NCBI GenBank assembly: GCA_021828575.1
Contig: JAJZEL010000070.1
Span: 1-8,821, forward strand
Source: Pseudomonadota bacterium
GTDB taxonomy: Bacteria > Pseudomonadota > Gammaproteobacteria > Burkholderiales > Ferrovaceae
DNA length: 8,821 nucleotides
Direction: 5' to 3'
Part shown: piece after piece, positions 1 to 6,705 of the stretch
Layout of the letters: every line of letters begins with the position of its first letter
Position numbering within the stretch: the stretch's first letter is position 1
The notes under the pieces: generated by a model
Database searches by the model: none
Told to the model about the DNA's origin: nothing
Seen by the model: only the letters and a program-made list of their open reading frames with translations
Program-made: the position numbers and the translations under genes

Positions 1-25
1 GTCAGTTCTGTTAGTGCAGTAACCG

Positions 26-424
26 TTGCCTTTTCCGACAGGGGCAGGTGGGCGGCTGGGTGTGCGTCTGGAAGGTGCAGAAGGCCCCGAGGAACTGGAA
101 GGGCATCTTGATCGTCTGGCGCTGGTGGAAGTCCGTTTTCCGGTGTTTACCGATGGCAGGGGATATACCACGGCACGCTTGCTGCGCGAAAAGTACGCTT
201 TTCGGGGCGAATTGCGTGCATCGGGCGATGTATTCAGGGAAACGCTGTACTACCTGTCCCAATGCGGTTTCAACGCATTTGTACTGAGGCCTGGAGAATC
301 CATTGACTCGGCGCTCGAGGGACTGGATGTGTTCAGTGAAGGGTACCAGAGCACCGCATTGAGAGAGTCGCCTTTGTTCAGAAGGCGTTTGACAGGAAAT
401 GTCTTGCCAGGAAAAAGCACATGA
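26..424 (+). CDS. DUF934 family protein, sulfite-reduction associated (N-terminus missing or short)
   Basis: DUF934 proteins are small cytosolic proteins almost always encoded between the sulfite reductase gene cysI and cysH; they are thought to assist sulfite reduction, but the biochemical role is not established. The family core is clear: GRLGVRLEG, then a leucine/arginine-rich stretch, FTDGRGYTTARLLREKY, GELRASGDV, CGFNAF and a C-terminal LFRRR. The stop overlaps the cysH start (ATGA), so the two are translationally coupled. The beginning is odd. An in-frame TAA at 20-22 closes the frame, so the roughly 50-60 residues that family members normally carry before this core are absent. The first available start is TTG at 26, with no clear Shine-Dalgarno; GTG at 62 is an alternative. 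Either the protein is genuinely short or a frameshift near the window edge separates it from its front. Family assignment is firm; the start is uncertain. Confidence 0.8.
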   Translation: MPFPTGAGGRLGVRLEGAEGPEELEGHLDRLALVEVRFPVFTDGRGYTTARLLREKYAFRGELRASGDVFRETLYYLSQCGFNAFVLRPGESIDSALEGLDVFSEGYQSTALRESPLFRRRLTGNVLPGKST

Positions 425-1110
425 GTCTGGAACAGAAAATCGAAGAAGCCTTGAGCGTCCTCAGGCGAGCATCGCAGGACTTTGATCCCACCGTCATGGC
501 CAGCAGTCTTGGAGCCGAGGACATGGTGCTGACAGACCTGATCTGGAAGAACGACCTGCCCGTGGAAATTTTTACACTGGATACAGGACGCCTGCCGGAA
601 GCCACCCATCGGTTGTTGTCTTTGGTACATGATCACTATGGCAAGGCCATTCGGGTTTATTTTCCGAAGAGCGAAGATGTGGAACAGGTGGTGAGCCAGT
701 ATGGCATCAATGGTTTCTACCATCACATGGAAGGGCGAAAAGCCTGCTGTCGTGCACGGAAAGTGGCTGTGCTCCAGCGGGCGCTTCAGAGCCGGCGGGC
801 GTGGATCACTGGCTTGAGGCGCGAACAGTCGCCCACGAGGCAGTCGGTACAGACGGTGTCCTGGGATGAGGAACATGGCCTGGTCAAGCTGTCGCCCCTG
901 GCTGAATGGACTCGCGATGACGTTTGGGAATATCTGCGGTTGTACAACGTGCCTTATAACGCTCTTCACGATCAGGGCTACACCAGCATTGGTTGCGCAC
1001 CTTGTACTCGCGCTGTGCGCGAGGGAGAGGACGAGCGGGCCGGACGCTGGTGGTGGGAACACCCCGAGTCCCGTGAATGCGGTTTGCATCTGACAAAAGA
1101 ATCCGCCTGA
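421..1110 (+). CDS. cysH: Assimilatory adenylylsulfate (APS) reductase, thioredoxin-dependent
   Basis: This enzyme reduces activated sulfate to sulfite in the cytosol using thioredoxin. The 229-residue protein has the PP-loop-like substrate site SSLGAED (28-34), TGRLPE (55-60) and the C-terminal ECGLH motif, whose Cys220 is the nucleophile that forms the S-sulfocysteine intermediate. It also carries both cysteine pairs that bind a [4Fe-4S] cluster: CC at 109-110 and CxxC at 192-195. In this family the cluster marks enzymes acting on APS rather than PAPS, which fits the absence of any APS kinase in the cluster. The start ATG overlaps the DUF934 stop and is preceded by an AGGAAA ribosome site. 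The stop lies 9 bases before cysD. Substrate preference is inferred from the cysteines. Confidence 0.95.
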   Translation: MSLEQKIEEALSVLRRASQDFDPTVMASSLGAEDMVLTDLIWKNDLPVEIFTLDTGRLPEATHRLLSLVHDHYGKAIRVYFPKSEDVEQVVSQYGINGFYHHMEGRKACCRARKVAVLQRALQSRRAWITGLRREQSPTRQSVQTVSWDEEHGLVKLSPLAEWTRDDVWEYLRLYNVPYNALHDQGYTSIGCAPCTRAVREGEDERAGRWWWEHPESRECGLHLTKESA

Positions 1111-1119
1111 GGAACGAAC

Positions 1120-2076
1120 ATGACATTTGAAACCGAACTGGATTTTCTGGGGCTTCACTCCCACCATGCGGGGCGCTTCGAACCCTTGGACCATCTTGAC
1201 CGTCTGGAGTCGGAAGCCATTCACATCATGCGGGAAGTGGCAGCGGAATGTGCCCGTCCCGCACTGCTTTTTTCGGGCGGAAAAGATTCCATCGTCCTGT
1301 TGCGCCTGGCAGAAAAAGCCTTTCATCCCGCACGCATCCCTTTTCCCTTGGTGCATGTGGATACTGGCCACAATTTTCCGGAGGTCCTGGAGTTCCGTGA
1401 TCGCCGGGTTCGCGACCTGAAGGCTGTCCTCATTGTCCGCACCGTGGAAGAATCAATACGTCAGGGCCGGGTTCGTTCGGCTTCAGCCAATGCGAGCAGG
1501 AATGCATTGCAGGCGGTGACGCTCGTGGACACCATCCAGGAGTTCAGGTTTGATGCCTGTTTGGGGGGCGCGCGACGTGATGAGGAAAAGGCACGGGCCA
1601 AGGAGAGAATATTCTCGTTCAGGGATGAGTTTGGTGGATGGGACCCGAAAAACCAGAGGCCCGAATTGTGGAGTCTTTACAACGCCCGGGTTCATGAAGG
1701 CGAAAACATGCGGGTGTTCCCCATCAGTAACTGGACGGAACTGGATGTCTGGTCCTACATTGCCCGGGAAAACCTGGAAGTGCCAGCCTTGTATTTTGCC
1801 CATGAGCGGTGGGTGGTCAGGCGTGGCGAGCGGCTCGTGCCGGTGACCGACCTGACACCGCCCCAGCAGGGTGAAGTGCCTGAAATCCTTTCTGTTCGTT
1901 TTCGCACGGTGGGAGACATTACCTGCACATGCCCGGTGCTTTCCGTGGCCAGCAGTGTGGAAGAAATTCTGGCTGAAACTGCCGTGACCGCGCTGACGGA
2001 GCGGGGAGCCACACGACTGGATGACCAGACTTCCGAATCTTCCATGGAACAACGCAAGAAACAGGGGTATTTTTGA
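1120..2076 (+). CDS. cysD: Sulfate adenylyltransferase subunit 2 (ATP sulfurylase, catalytic subunit)
   Basis: CysD forms adenylylsulfate (APS) and pyrophosphate from ATP and sulfate; the reaction is driven by GTP hydrolysis in its partner CysN. The 318-residue protein is the usual family length. It has the ATP-pyrophosphatase P-loop SGGKDS (52-57), the HVDTGHNFPE segment (79-88), the substrate-site segment GGARRDEEKARAKER (149-163), the NWTELDVW stretch (204-211) and the typical QGYF C-terminus. GAGGAA just after the cysH stop is a good ribosome site for the ATG at 1120. The stop overlaps the cysN start as TGATG, consistent with coupled, balanced synthesis of the two subunits. Nothing unusual is seen. 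Confidence 0.97.
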   Translation: MTFETELDFLGLHSHHAGRFEPLDHLDRLESEAIHIMREVAAECARPALLFSGGKDSIVLLRLAEKAFHPARIPFPLVHVDTGHNFPEVLEFRDRRVRDLKAVLIVRTVEESIRQGRVRSASANASRNALQAVTLVDTIQEFRFDACLGGARRDEEKARAKERIFSFRDEFGGWDPKNQRPELWSLYNARVHEGENMRVFPISNWTELDVWSYIARENLEVPALYFAHERWVVRRGERLVPVTDLTPPQQGEVPEILSVRFRTVGDITCTCPVLSVASSVEEILAETAVTALTERGATRLDDQTSESSMEQRKKQGYF

Positions 2077-3359
2077 TGGACCAGGCTGAACACATTCCAC
2101 ATTCCGAATTGCTGAGATTCATCACCTGCGGATCGGTGGATGACGGAAAAAGCACGCTGATCGGGCGCCTGCTGCATGACAGCAAGGCCATTTTTGAGGA
2201 CCAGCTGGCAGCCATACAACTGACGTCGCAACGTCGGGGAAAAGGTGAGACGGACCTTGCCCTGCTGACGGATGGCTTGCAGGCCGAGCGCGAGCAAGGC
2301 ATCACCATTGACGTGGCCTATCGCTATTTCAGTACGCCAAGAAGGCGGTTTGTGATTGCAGATACGCCCGGCCATGAGCAATACACCCGTAACATGGTGA
2401 CGGGCGCCAGTACTGCAGACCTGGCCATCATCCTCATGGACGTGCGCAAAGGGGTGCTGACGCAAACCCGGCGCCACACGCACCTGGTCCGCCTGCTGGG
2501 CATTCGCAGAATTGTGGTGGCCATCAACAAGATGGACGCCGTGGACTACAGTGAAACCGCCTTCAGGACCGTGTTCAATGATTTCATGGCGTTTGCTGCC
2601 GACTTGAATTTTGCGGATGTTCAAGCCATTCCCATGAGTGCCCTGGCAGGGGACATGGTCGTGGAACGCGGTGATCGCATGCCTTGGCATGACGGCAGAA
2701 CCCTGTTGGAAGTGCTGGAAGCGGTGCCGGTGGATGAACTTGCCGTGCATGCGGCCTTCAGGTTTCCTGTGCAGCTGGTGCAGCGTTCTGTGGCGGATGG
2801 AGTCCATGAATCCCGGCATTATCTGGGGCGCATCGAATCAGGAACCGTGGGGGTGGGCGACGAGGTTTTCGTGTTTCCCGGCGGCGTGAAAAGTACGGTT
2901 TCGGACATTCTGACTTATCAGGGTTCCGTTCAGGACGCCCGGGCCGGTCAGTCAGTCACCCTGACCCTTGCCGATCAGGTGGATGTTTCGCGGGGGGACA
3001 TGATTGTGGCCGCTCACCGGCCGCCTCGGGTTCTGAAGGAAGCGGATGCCCTCCTGTGCTGGTTTTCAGGAACGCCACTGGAGGCTGCCAGGCGCTATCT
3101 GGTGCGTCACGGCACCCAGACTATGCCCATCAGGATGGGAGAAGTGGCCTACCGGCTGGATGTGAACACATCCCGCCATGAAACCGCACCCGGTCAGGTG
3201 GTCATGAACGACATCGTGCGCATCCGCTTTCGCACCCAGGCTCCCTTGTGCGTGGATTCCTATGAAGATAACCGCGCCACGGGAAGTTTCATCCTGATCG
3301 ACGAGGTCACCAACGATACGGTGGCAGCAGGTATGATGCTCCCTTTTGAGACCCCTTGA
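2076..3359 (+). CDS. cysN: Sulfate adenylyltransferase subunit 1 (GTPase subunit)
   Basis: CysN is the translation-factor-like GTPase that couples GTP hydrolysis to APS formation by CysD. All GTPase motifs are present: G1 GSVDDGKS (19-26), the switch region REQGITIDVAYR (72-83), G3 DTPGH (96-100), G4 NKMD (151-154) and G5 SAL (188-190), followed by EF-Tu-like beta-barrel domains. At 427 residues it is a stand-alone CysN, not a CysNC fusion with APS kinase. I place the start at the ATG at 2076, within the TGATG overlap with cysD, with AGGGG nine bases upstream; a TTG one codon earlier (2073) is also possible. The stop is followed closely by the HAD phosphatase gene. Confidence 0.96.
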   Translation: MDQAEHIPHSELLRFITCGSVDDGKSTLIGRLLHDSKAIFEDQLAAIQLTSQRRGKGETDLALLTDGLQAEREQGITIDVAYRYFSTPRRRFVIADTPGHEQYTRNMVTGASTADLAIILMDVRKGVLTQTRRHTHLVRLLGIRRIVVAINKMDAVDYSETAFRTVFNDFMAFAADLNFADVQAIPMSALAGDMVVERGDRMPWHDGRTLLEVLEAVPVDELAVHAAFRFPVQLVQRSVADGVHESRHYLGRIESGTVGVGDEVFVFPGGVKSTVSDILTYQGSVQDARAGQSVTLTLADQVDVSRGDMIVAAHRPPRVLKEADALLCWFSGTPLEAARRYLVRHGTQTMPIRMGEVAYRLDVNTSRHETAPGQVVMNDIVRIRFRTQAPLCVDSYEDNRATGSFILIDEVTNDTVAAGMMLPFETP

Positions 3360-3385
3360 GCGGGGTATACAACGGGGGATCGGGT

Positions 3386-4108
3386 TTGGAACAATCATTG
3401 AAGGCCATTCTGTTTGATGTGGATGGCACGCTGGCGGATACCGAAGAAGCTCACAGGACATCTTTCAACCGCGCTTTCCATGACCAGGGACTGGAGTGGC
3501 ACTGGGATGTGCCCCTGTACGGGGAGCTGCTCAAGGTGACCGGAGGCAAGGAACGGATCAGGCATTTCGTGGAAACCCGGCTGGACCAGCCTCCTGCCGG
3601 ATTTTCGGATGATTTCGTGAAGATGCTGCACCAGGCCAAGACACGGCATTACACGACGCTGATGGCACAAGGTGACGTTCCCCTCAGGCCAGGGATCGAA
3701 CGCCTGATCAGGGACGCTCATGCTGCGGGACTGGTGCTGGCCATCGCCACCACCACCACCGAGGAAAACGTATCCGCTCTTTTGCAGGCCAGCCTGGGCC
3801 TGAGATGGCAGCAGTATTTTGCCGAGGTGGGGTGCGGGGATGTGGTGCCACACAAAAAACCTGCACCGGATATTTACCACTGGGTACTGGATCGCATTGG
3901 TTTGGCGCCTTCGAGTTGCATTGCTCTGGAAGATTCCAACAATGGTTTGAGGTCCAGCCTGGCGGCCGGAATTCGCACAGTGGTCACGGTCAATGCCTAC
4001 ACCCGGCACCAGGATTTTACCGGGGCTCTGGCTGTTCTGGACGATCTTGCAGATCTGGGGCCTTTCTATGCCTTGACGGGCTTGAAACTGCTGCCGGTTT
4101 CGCACTAA
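3386..4108 (+). CDS. HAD-superfamily phosphatase, CbbY type
   Basis: This is a haloacid-dehalogenase hydrolase with a helical cap. The core motifs are complete: I, FDVDGTLADTE with the nucleophile Asp11 and acid/base Asp13; II, the threonine run ATTTT around 121-125; III, the lysine in HKKPAPD (156-162); IV, EDSNNG (182-187). The cap sequence EAHRTSFNRAF and VTGGKERI is typical of the CbbY branch. The characterised member from Rhodobacter removes xylulose-1,5-bisphosphate, an inhibitor made by Rubisco; other members act on different sugar phosphates, so the substrate here is inferred. I chose TTG at 3386 (240 residues) because GGGGGAT lies 7 bases upstream and the protein then begins just before the first motif. 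A TTG at 3356, overlapping the cysN stop, would add 10 residues. It lies directly behind cysN, with no terminator seen between, and may be co-transcribed. Confidence 0.85.
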   Translation: MEQSLKAILFDVDGTLADTEEAHRTSFNRAFHDQGLEWHWDVPLYGELLKVTGGKERIRHFVETRLDQPPAGFSDDFVKMLHQAKTRHYTTLMAQGDVPLRPGIERLIRDAHAAGLVLAIATTTTEENVSALLQASLGLRWQQYFAEVGCGDVVPHKKPAPDIYHWVLDRIGLAPSSCIALEDSNNGLRSSLAAGIRTVVTVNAYTRHQDFTGALAVLDDLADLGPFYALTGLKLLPVSH

Positions 4109-4112
4109 CGCA

Positions 4113-4141
4113 TTGTGTTTTTTTCGGTTTCATGCGAGAAT
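4113..4141 (+). promoter_or_regulatory. Candidate sigma-70 promoter for rpmB-rpmG
   Basis: The 68-base gap before rpmB contains TTGTGT (4113-4118), a 17-base spacer and GAGAAT (4136-4141). TGC directly in front of the last hexamer gives an extended -10. Transcription would begin near 4148. Both hexamers are imperfect, so the call rests mainly on spacing, the extended -10 and the position in front of a ribosomal protein pair. Confidence 0.4.
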
Positions 4142-4176
4142 CCCCGTTTTAGTGGTTAACCAACTGGAGAAATGCC

Positions 4177-4413
4177 ATGGCTCGAGTCTGCGCCGTGACG
4201 GGAAAAAAGCCGATGGTCGGCAATAATGTGTCCCACGCCAATAACAAGACCAAGCGCCGTTTTCTGCCCAACTTGCAGTATCGCCGTTTCTGGCTTGAAA
4301 GCCAGCAGCGCTGGATCAGGCTGCGGGTGTCCAATGCCGGGCTGCGTCTGATTGACAAGAAAGGCATCGAGGTCGTTCTGGCCGAGATGGGCGAAGTGGC
4401 TTTGGAGGGTTGA
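4177..4413 (+). CDS. rpmB: Large-subunit ribosomal protein L28
   Basis: L28 is a small basic protein of the 50S subunit. The 78-residue product has the standard length and opening (MARVCAVTGKKP), the NNVSHANNKTKRRF signature (16-29) and the conserved FWLESQQRWIRLRVS stretch (38-52). GGAGA at 4166-4170 is a well-placed ribosome site; an out-of-frame ATG at 4172 is not used. It is followed two bases later by rpmG, the usual bacterial pairing. Confidence 0.98.
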   Translation: MARVCAVTGKKPMVGNNVSHANNKTKRRFLPNLQYRRFWLESQQRWIRLRVSNAGLRLIDKKGIEVVLAEMGEVALEG

Positions 4414-4415
4414 AC

Positions 4416-4571
4416 ATGCGTGACAAGATCAAACTGGAATCCACGGCAGGCACCGGGCATTTCTACACCACCACAAAGAACAAGAAAACCATGCCTGAAA
4501 AAATGGAAATCAAGAAATTCGATCCCGTGGCGCGCAAACATGTGCCCTATAAGGAAGCCAAGATCAAGTGA
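4416..4571 (+). CDS. rpmG: Large-subunit ribosomal protein L33
   Basis: L33 is a short protein of the 50S subunit. The reading frame gives 51 residues starting MRDKIKLESTAGTGHFYTTT, with TKNKK (20-24) and KFDPVARKHV (34-43), all typical of the family. It lacks the paired CxxC motifs of zinc-binding L33, so it is the zinc-independent form common in proteobacteria. GGAGGG at 4404-4409 inside the end of rpmB serves as its ribosome site, 6 bases before the ATG. A strong terminator follows. Confidence 0.97.
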   Translation: MRDKIKLESTAGTGHFYTTTKNKKTMPEKMEIKKFDPVARKHVPYKEAKIK

Positions 4572-4601
4572 TCTTCCCCATTGGGGCAGCTTCACACATC
4601 G

Positions 4602-4628
4602 AAAGCCGGGTTTTTGCCCGGCTTTTTT
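4602..4628 (+). terminator. Intrinsic terminator of rpmB-rpmG
   Basis: A 9-base perfect stem (AAAGCCGGG at 4602-4610 pairing with CCCGGCTTT at 4617-4625) closes a 6-base loop and runs into six Ts (4623-4628). It lies 30 bases after the rpmG stop and separates the ribosomal pair from coaBC. Confidence 0.92.
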
Positions 4629-4656
4629 GTGGCCTTTCGTTGCGTGACGTTATAAT
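4627..4656 (+). promoter_or_regulatory. Promoter of coaBC with perfect -10, possibly giving a leaderless mRNA
   Basis: TATAAT at 4651-4656 matches the sigma-70 -10 consensus in full. A weak -35, TTGTGG (4627-4632), lies 18 bases upstream and overlaps the end of the rpmG terminator T-run. Initiation about 7 bases after the -10 would fall at 4663, the A of the coaBC start codon. The AGGAA at 4658-4662 touches the ATG and is too close to act as a normal ribosome site, which agrees with leaderless translation but does not prove it. Confidence 0.6.
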
Positions 4657-4662
4657 CAGGAA

Positions 4663-5874
4663 ATGGAGCCCATCATTCATCGTCAGGTGGTTCTGGGAGT
4701 CACGGGTGGCGTGGCCGCTTACAAGGCTGCCGACTTGGTGCGCCTGCTCGTCAAGGCGGGAATAGGCGTTCAGGTCGTCATGACCGAAGCCGCACGCGGC
4801 TTCGTGACGCCTGCCACTTTCCAGGCCTTGTCCGGTCATCCCGTGTGGACCGACCTGTGGGATGACCGGTCTTCGCGAACCATGCCGCACATTGATCTCT
4901 CCCGTTCTGCCGATGCCGTTCTCGTGGTCCCCGCCAGTGCTGATTTCATGGCAAAAGTGGCCCATGGACTGGCCAATGACCTATTGTCCACCCTGGTGAC
5001 CGCACGTCGCTGCCCCCTGTTCATGGCTCCGGCCATGAATAGGGAAATGTGGAACAATCCGGCGCATCAGCGCAATCTCCTGCTGTTGCAGGCAGATGGC
5101 GTCATCCTGCTGGGCCCCGATACGGGTGAACAGGCCTGCGGCGAATTCGGGGAAGGGCGCATGGCAGAACCGGCAGAAATCCTGGAAGCCATGCTGGTTT
5201 TTTATCATTCTCCGGTCCTGCAAGGCAAAAAGGTGGTGGTCACGGCCGGACCCACCTTTGAAGCCATTGATCCGGTTCGTGGCATCACCAATGCCAGTTC
5301 CGGGAAAATGGGTTATGCGCTGGCGCAGGCGGCCAGGGAGGCGGGTGCCGAAGTGGTGCTGGTGACCGGTCCCACAGCGCTCGTACCACCCGCTGGATGC
5401 GCAGTGGTGCCCGTGCGCAGCGCCTCGGAAATGCTGGATGCCGTGATGGCTCATGCACCAGGTGCTGATTTGTTTTTTTCCGTGGCAGCGGTGGCCGACT
5501 ATACGCCAAGGCATCCCTCGATGCAGAAAATCAAAAAGGCATCGGAACCCCTGACCCTGGAACTGGTTCCCACCGTGGATATCCTGAAAACGGTGGCAGC
5601 GTTGCCCGATGCTCCTTTTTGCGTGGGGTTTGCTGCTGAAAGCCAGAATCTGGAAACATTCGCGCAAGCCAAGCGAAAATCCAAGGGAATTCCCCTGGTC
5701 GTGGGAAACTTGGCTTCACGGGCCCTGTCCAGGGACGATAATGAAGTGATTCTGGTGGACGCACAGGGTGTTCATCCCTTGCCTGCAGCGTCCAAGCGCG
5801 TGCTGGCGCGCCAGATCCTGAAGTACACCCTTTCACTGGCTTATCCGGAACAGCTCTCTCATGACATCGCTTGA
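4663..5874 (+). CDS. coaBC: Bifunctional phosphopantothenoylcysteine decarboxylase / phosphopantothenate-cysteine ligase
   Basis: CoaBC carries out two consecutive steps of coenzyme A synthesis: CTP-dependent joining of 4'-phosphopantothenate to cysteine, then FMN-dependent decarboxylation to phosphopantetheine. The 403-residue protein has both halves. The CoaC half shows LGVTGGVAAYKAA (11-23), the catalytic His76 in PHIDLSR, PAMN (123-126) and the catalytic Cys159 in ACGEFGEGR. The CoaB half shows GPT.E..DPVRGITNASSGKMG (196-217, including Arg206 and Asn210), AAVADY (275-280) and KIKK (289-292). It begins just after a perfect -10 box; GTG at 4687 is a less likely alternative start. Its last 14 bases overlap dut, a pairing conserved in many proteobacteria. 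Confidence 0.97.
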   Translation: MEPIIHRQVVLGVTGGVAAYKAADLVRLLVKAGIGVQVVMTEAARGFVTPATFQALSGHPVWTDLWDDRSSRTMPHIDLSRSADAVLVVPASADFMAKVAHGLANDLLSTLVTARRCPLFMAPAMNREMWNNPAHQRNLLLLQADGVILLGPDTGEQACGEFGEGRMAEPAEILEAMLVFYHSPVLQGKKVVVTAGPTFEAIDPVRGITNASSGKMGYALAQAAREAGAEVVLVTGPTALVPPAGCAVVPVRSASEMLDAVMAHAPGADLFFSVAAVADYTPRHPSMQKIKKASEPLTLELVPTVDILKTVAALPDAPFCVGFAAESQNLETFAQAKRKSKGIPLVVGNLASRALSRDDNEVILVDAQGVHPLPAASKRVLARQILKYTLSLAYPEQLSHDIA

Positions 5875-6310
5875 AATTCGCATCCTGGACGCGCGCCTGC
5901 GTGAACAGCTTCCTGCCTATGGCACACCTGGCGCCGCCGGGCTTGATCTCAGGGCCTGTCTTGATGCGCCGCTACAGCTGATGCCCGGACAGACAGTCCT
6001 GGTGCCTTCAGGCCTTGCCATCCATATTGCAGACCCTGGATATGCCGCCCTCGTTCTGCCCCGTTCAGGTCTTGGCCACAAACACGGGATCGTGCTGGGA
6101 AACCTGGTGGGCCTGATTGATTCTGATTATCAGGGGCAGATTTTCATTTCTCTCTGGAATCGCGGGCAAACCCTCTTTGAAGTGACGCCCATGGAGCGCA
6201 TTGCTCAACTGGTGGTGGTGCCGGTCATGCAGGTGGACCTCAAAGTGGTGGACAGTTTTGACACCAGCGAGCGGGGAGAGCAGGGGTTTGGCAGCACGGG
6301 CAGGCAATGA
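5861..6310 (+). CDS. dut: Deoxyuridine 5'-triphosphate nucleotidohydrolase (dUTPase)
   Basis: The trimeric dUTPase splits dUTP to dUMP and pyrophosphate, keeping uracil out of DNA and feeding dTMP synthesis. All five family motifs are in order: I AGLDLRA (26-32), II PRSGLGHKHGI (67-77), III GLIDSDYQG (84-92, with the conserved catalytic Asp87), IV ERIAQLVVVPV (112-122) and V RGEQGFGSTGR (138-148). The length of 149 residues is typical and the sequence resembles the E. coli enzyme. It starts inside the end of coaBC and its stop overlaps the next start as ATGA, so the three genes form one translationally linked unit. Confidence 0.98.
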   Translation: MTSLEIRILDARLREQLPAYGTPGAAGLDLRACLDAPLQLMPGQTVLVPSGLAIHIADPGYAALVLPRSGLGHKHGIVLGNLVGLIDSDYQGQIFISLWNRGQTLFEVTPMERIAQLVVVPVMQVDLKVVDSFDTSERGEQGFGSTGRQ

Positions 6311-6705
6311 CCAGGACAGCGAACCGGGCTGTCGTCCTGTTTGCCCACGGTGCCCGTGATCCCCAGTGGGCTGAACCGTTTCATCGCATCCGGCAGCAGG
6401 TCATGGTGTTGTCAGGTCCAGATCTCAGGGTAGAGCTGGCTTTTCTGGAACTGATGGAACCTTCTCTGGAAGACTGTGTACGGTCCTTGTGGCATCAGGG
6501 GGTGGGAATACTCACTCTGGTTCCCCTTTTCATGGCGCAGGGGGGGCATCTCAAGAAGGATCTTCCCCGGTTGGTCGAGGCTCTTCAGGAGGAGTGCAGG
6601 GGACTCCATGTTCGTATCACCCCTGCATTGGGCGAGTCATCAGAACTGATTCTGGCCATGGCGGACTGGGTCGTTCGACAGGATGCCGTCACGGCGGAAG
6701 ATTGA
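6307..6705 (+). CDS. cbiX: CbiX-type sirohydrochlorin chelatase (small form)
   Basis: Small CbiX/SirB proteins insert cobalt, iron or nickel into sirohydrochlorin-type tetrapyrroles. The 132-residue protein has the amino-terminal metal-site motif FAHGARDP (His14), the FLELMEPSL segment (46-54, with a conserved Glu) and GGHLKKDLP (79-87, His81). The two histidines plus the glutamate are the usual metal-binding and catalytic set. A single domain of this size works as a homodimer in known members. It overlaps dut by four bases (ATGA). Its last 17 bases overlap the convergent gene on the other strand. Iron insertion to make siroheme for sulfite reductase would fit the cys operon upstream, but the metal cannot be read from the sequence. 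Confidence 0.88.
   Translation: MTRTANRAVVLFAHGARDPQWAEPFHRIRQQVMVLSGPDLRVELAFLELMEPSLEDCVRSLWHQGVGILTLVPLFMAQGGHLKKDLPRLVEALQEECRGLHVRITPALGESSELILAMADWVVRQDAVTAED

Noticed and set aside
250..1371. Long minus-strand open frame opposite DUF934, cysH and the start of cysD
   Set aside because: The plus-strand frames have complete family motifs; the opposite frame shows no recognisable domain and is a typical antisense shadow in GC-rich DNA.
1755..2819. Long minus-strand open frame opposite cysD and cysN
   Set aside because: It lies entirely against the motif-rich cysD and cysN frames and has histidine-rich, low-structure sequence typical of an antisense shadow.
4118..4124. Run of seven Ts after the CbbY-like gene, considered as a terminator tail
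   Set aside because: No convincing stem precedes it, and it fits better as spacer of the candidate rpmB promoter.
4560..4575. Perfect 7-base inverted repeat (AAGATCA/TGATCTT) across the rpmG stop codon
   Set aside because: The 2-base gap makes it a poor RNA hairpin and the strong terminator at 4602-4628 already explains transcript ending; probably chance or a minor 3' structure.
4576..4586. Short CCCC-ATT-GGGG hairpin before the rpmG terminator
   Set aside because: Four pairs with a 3-base loop and no T-run are too weak to call a regulatory element.
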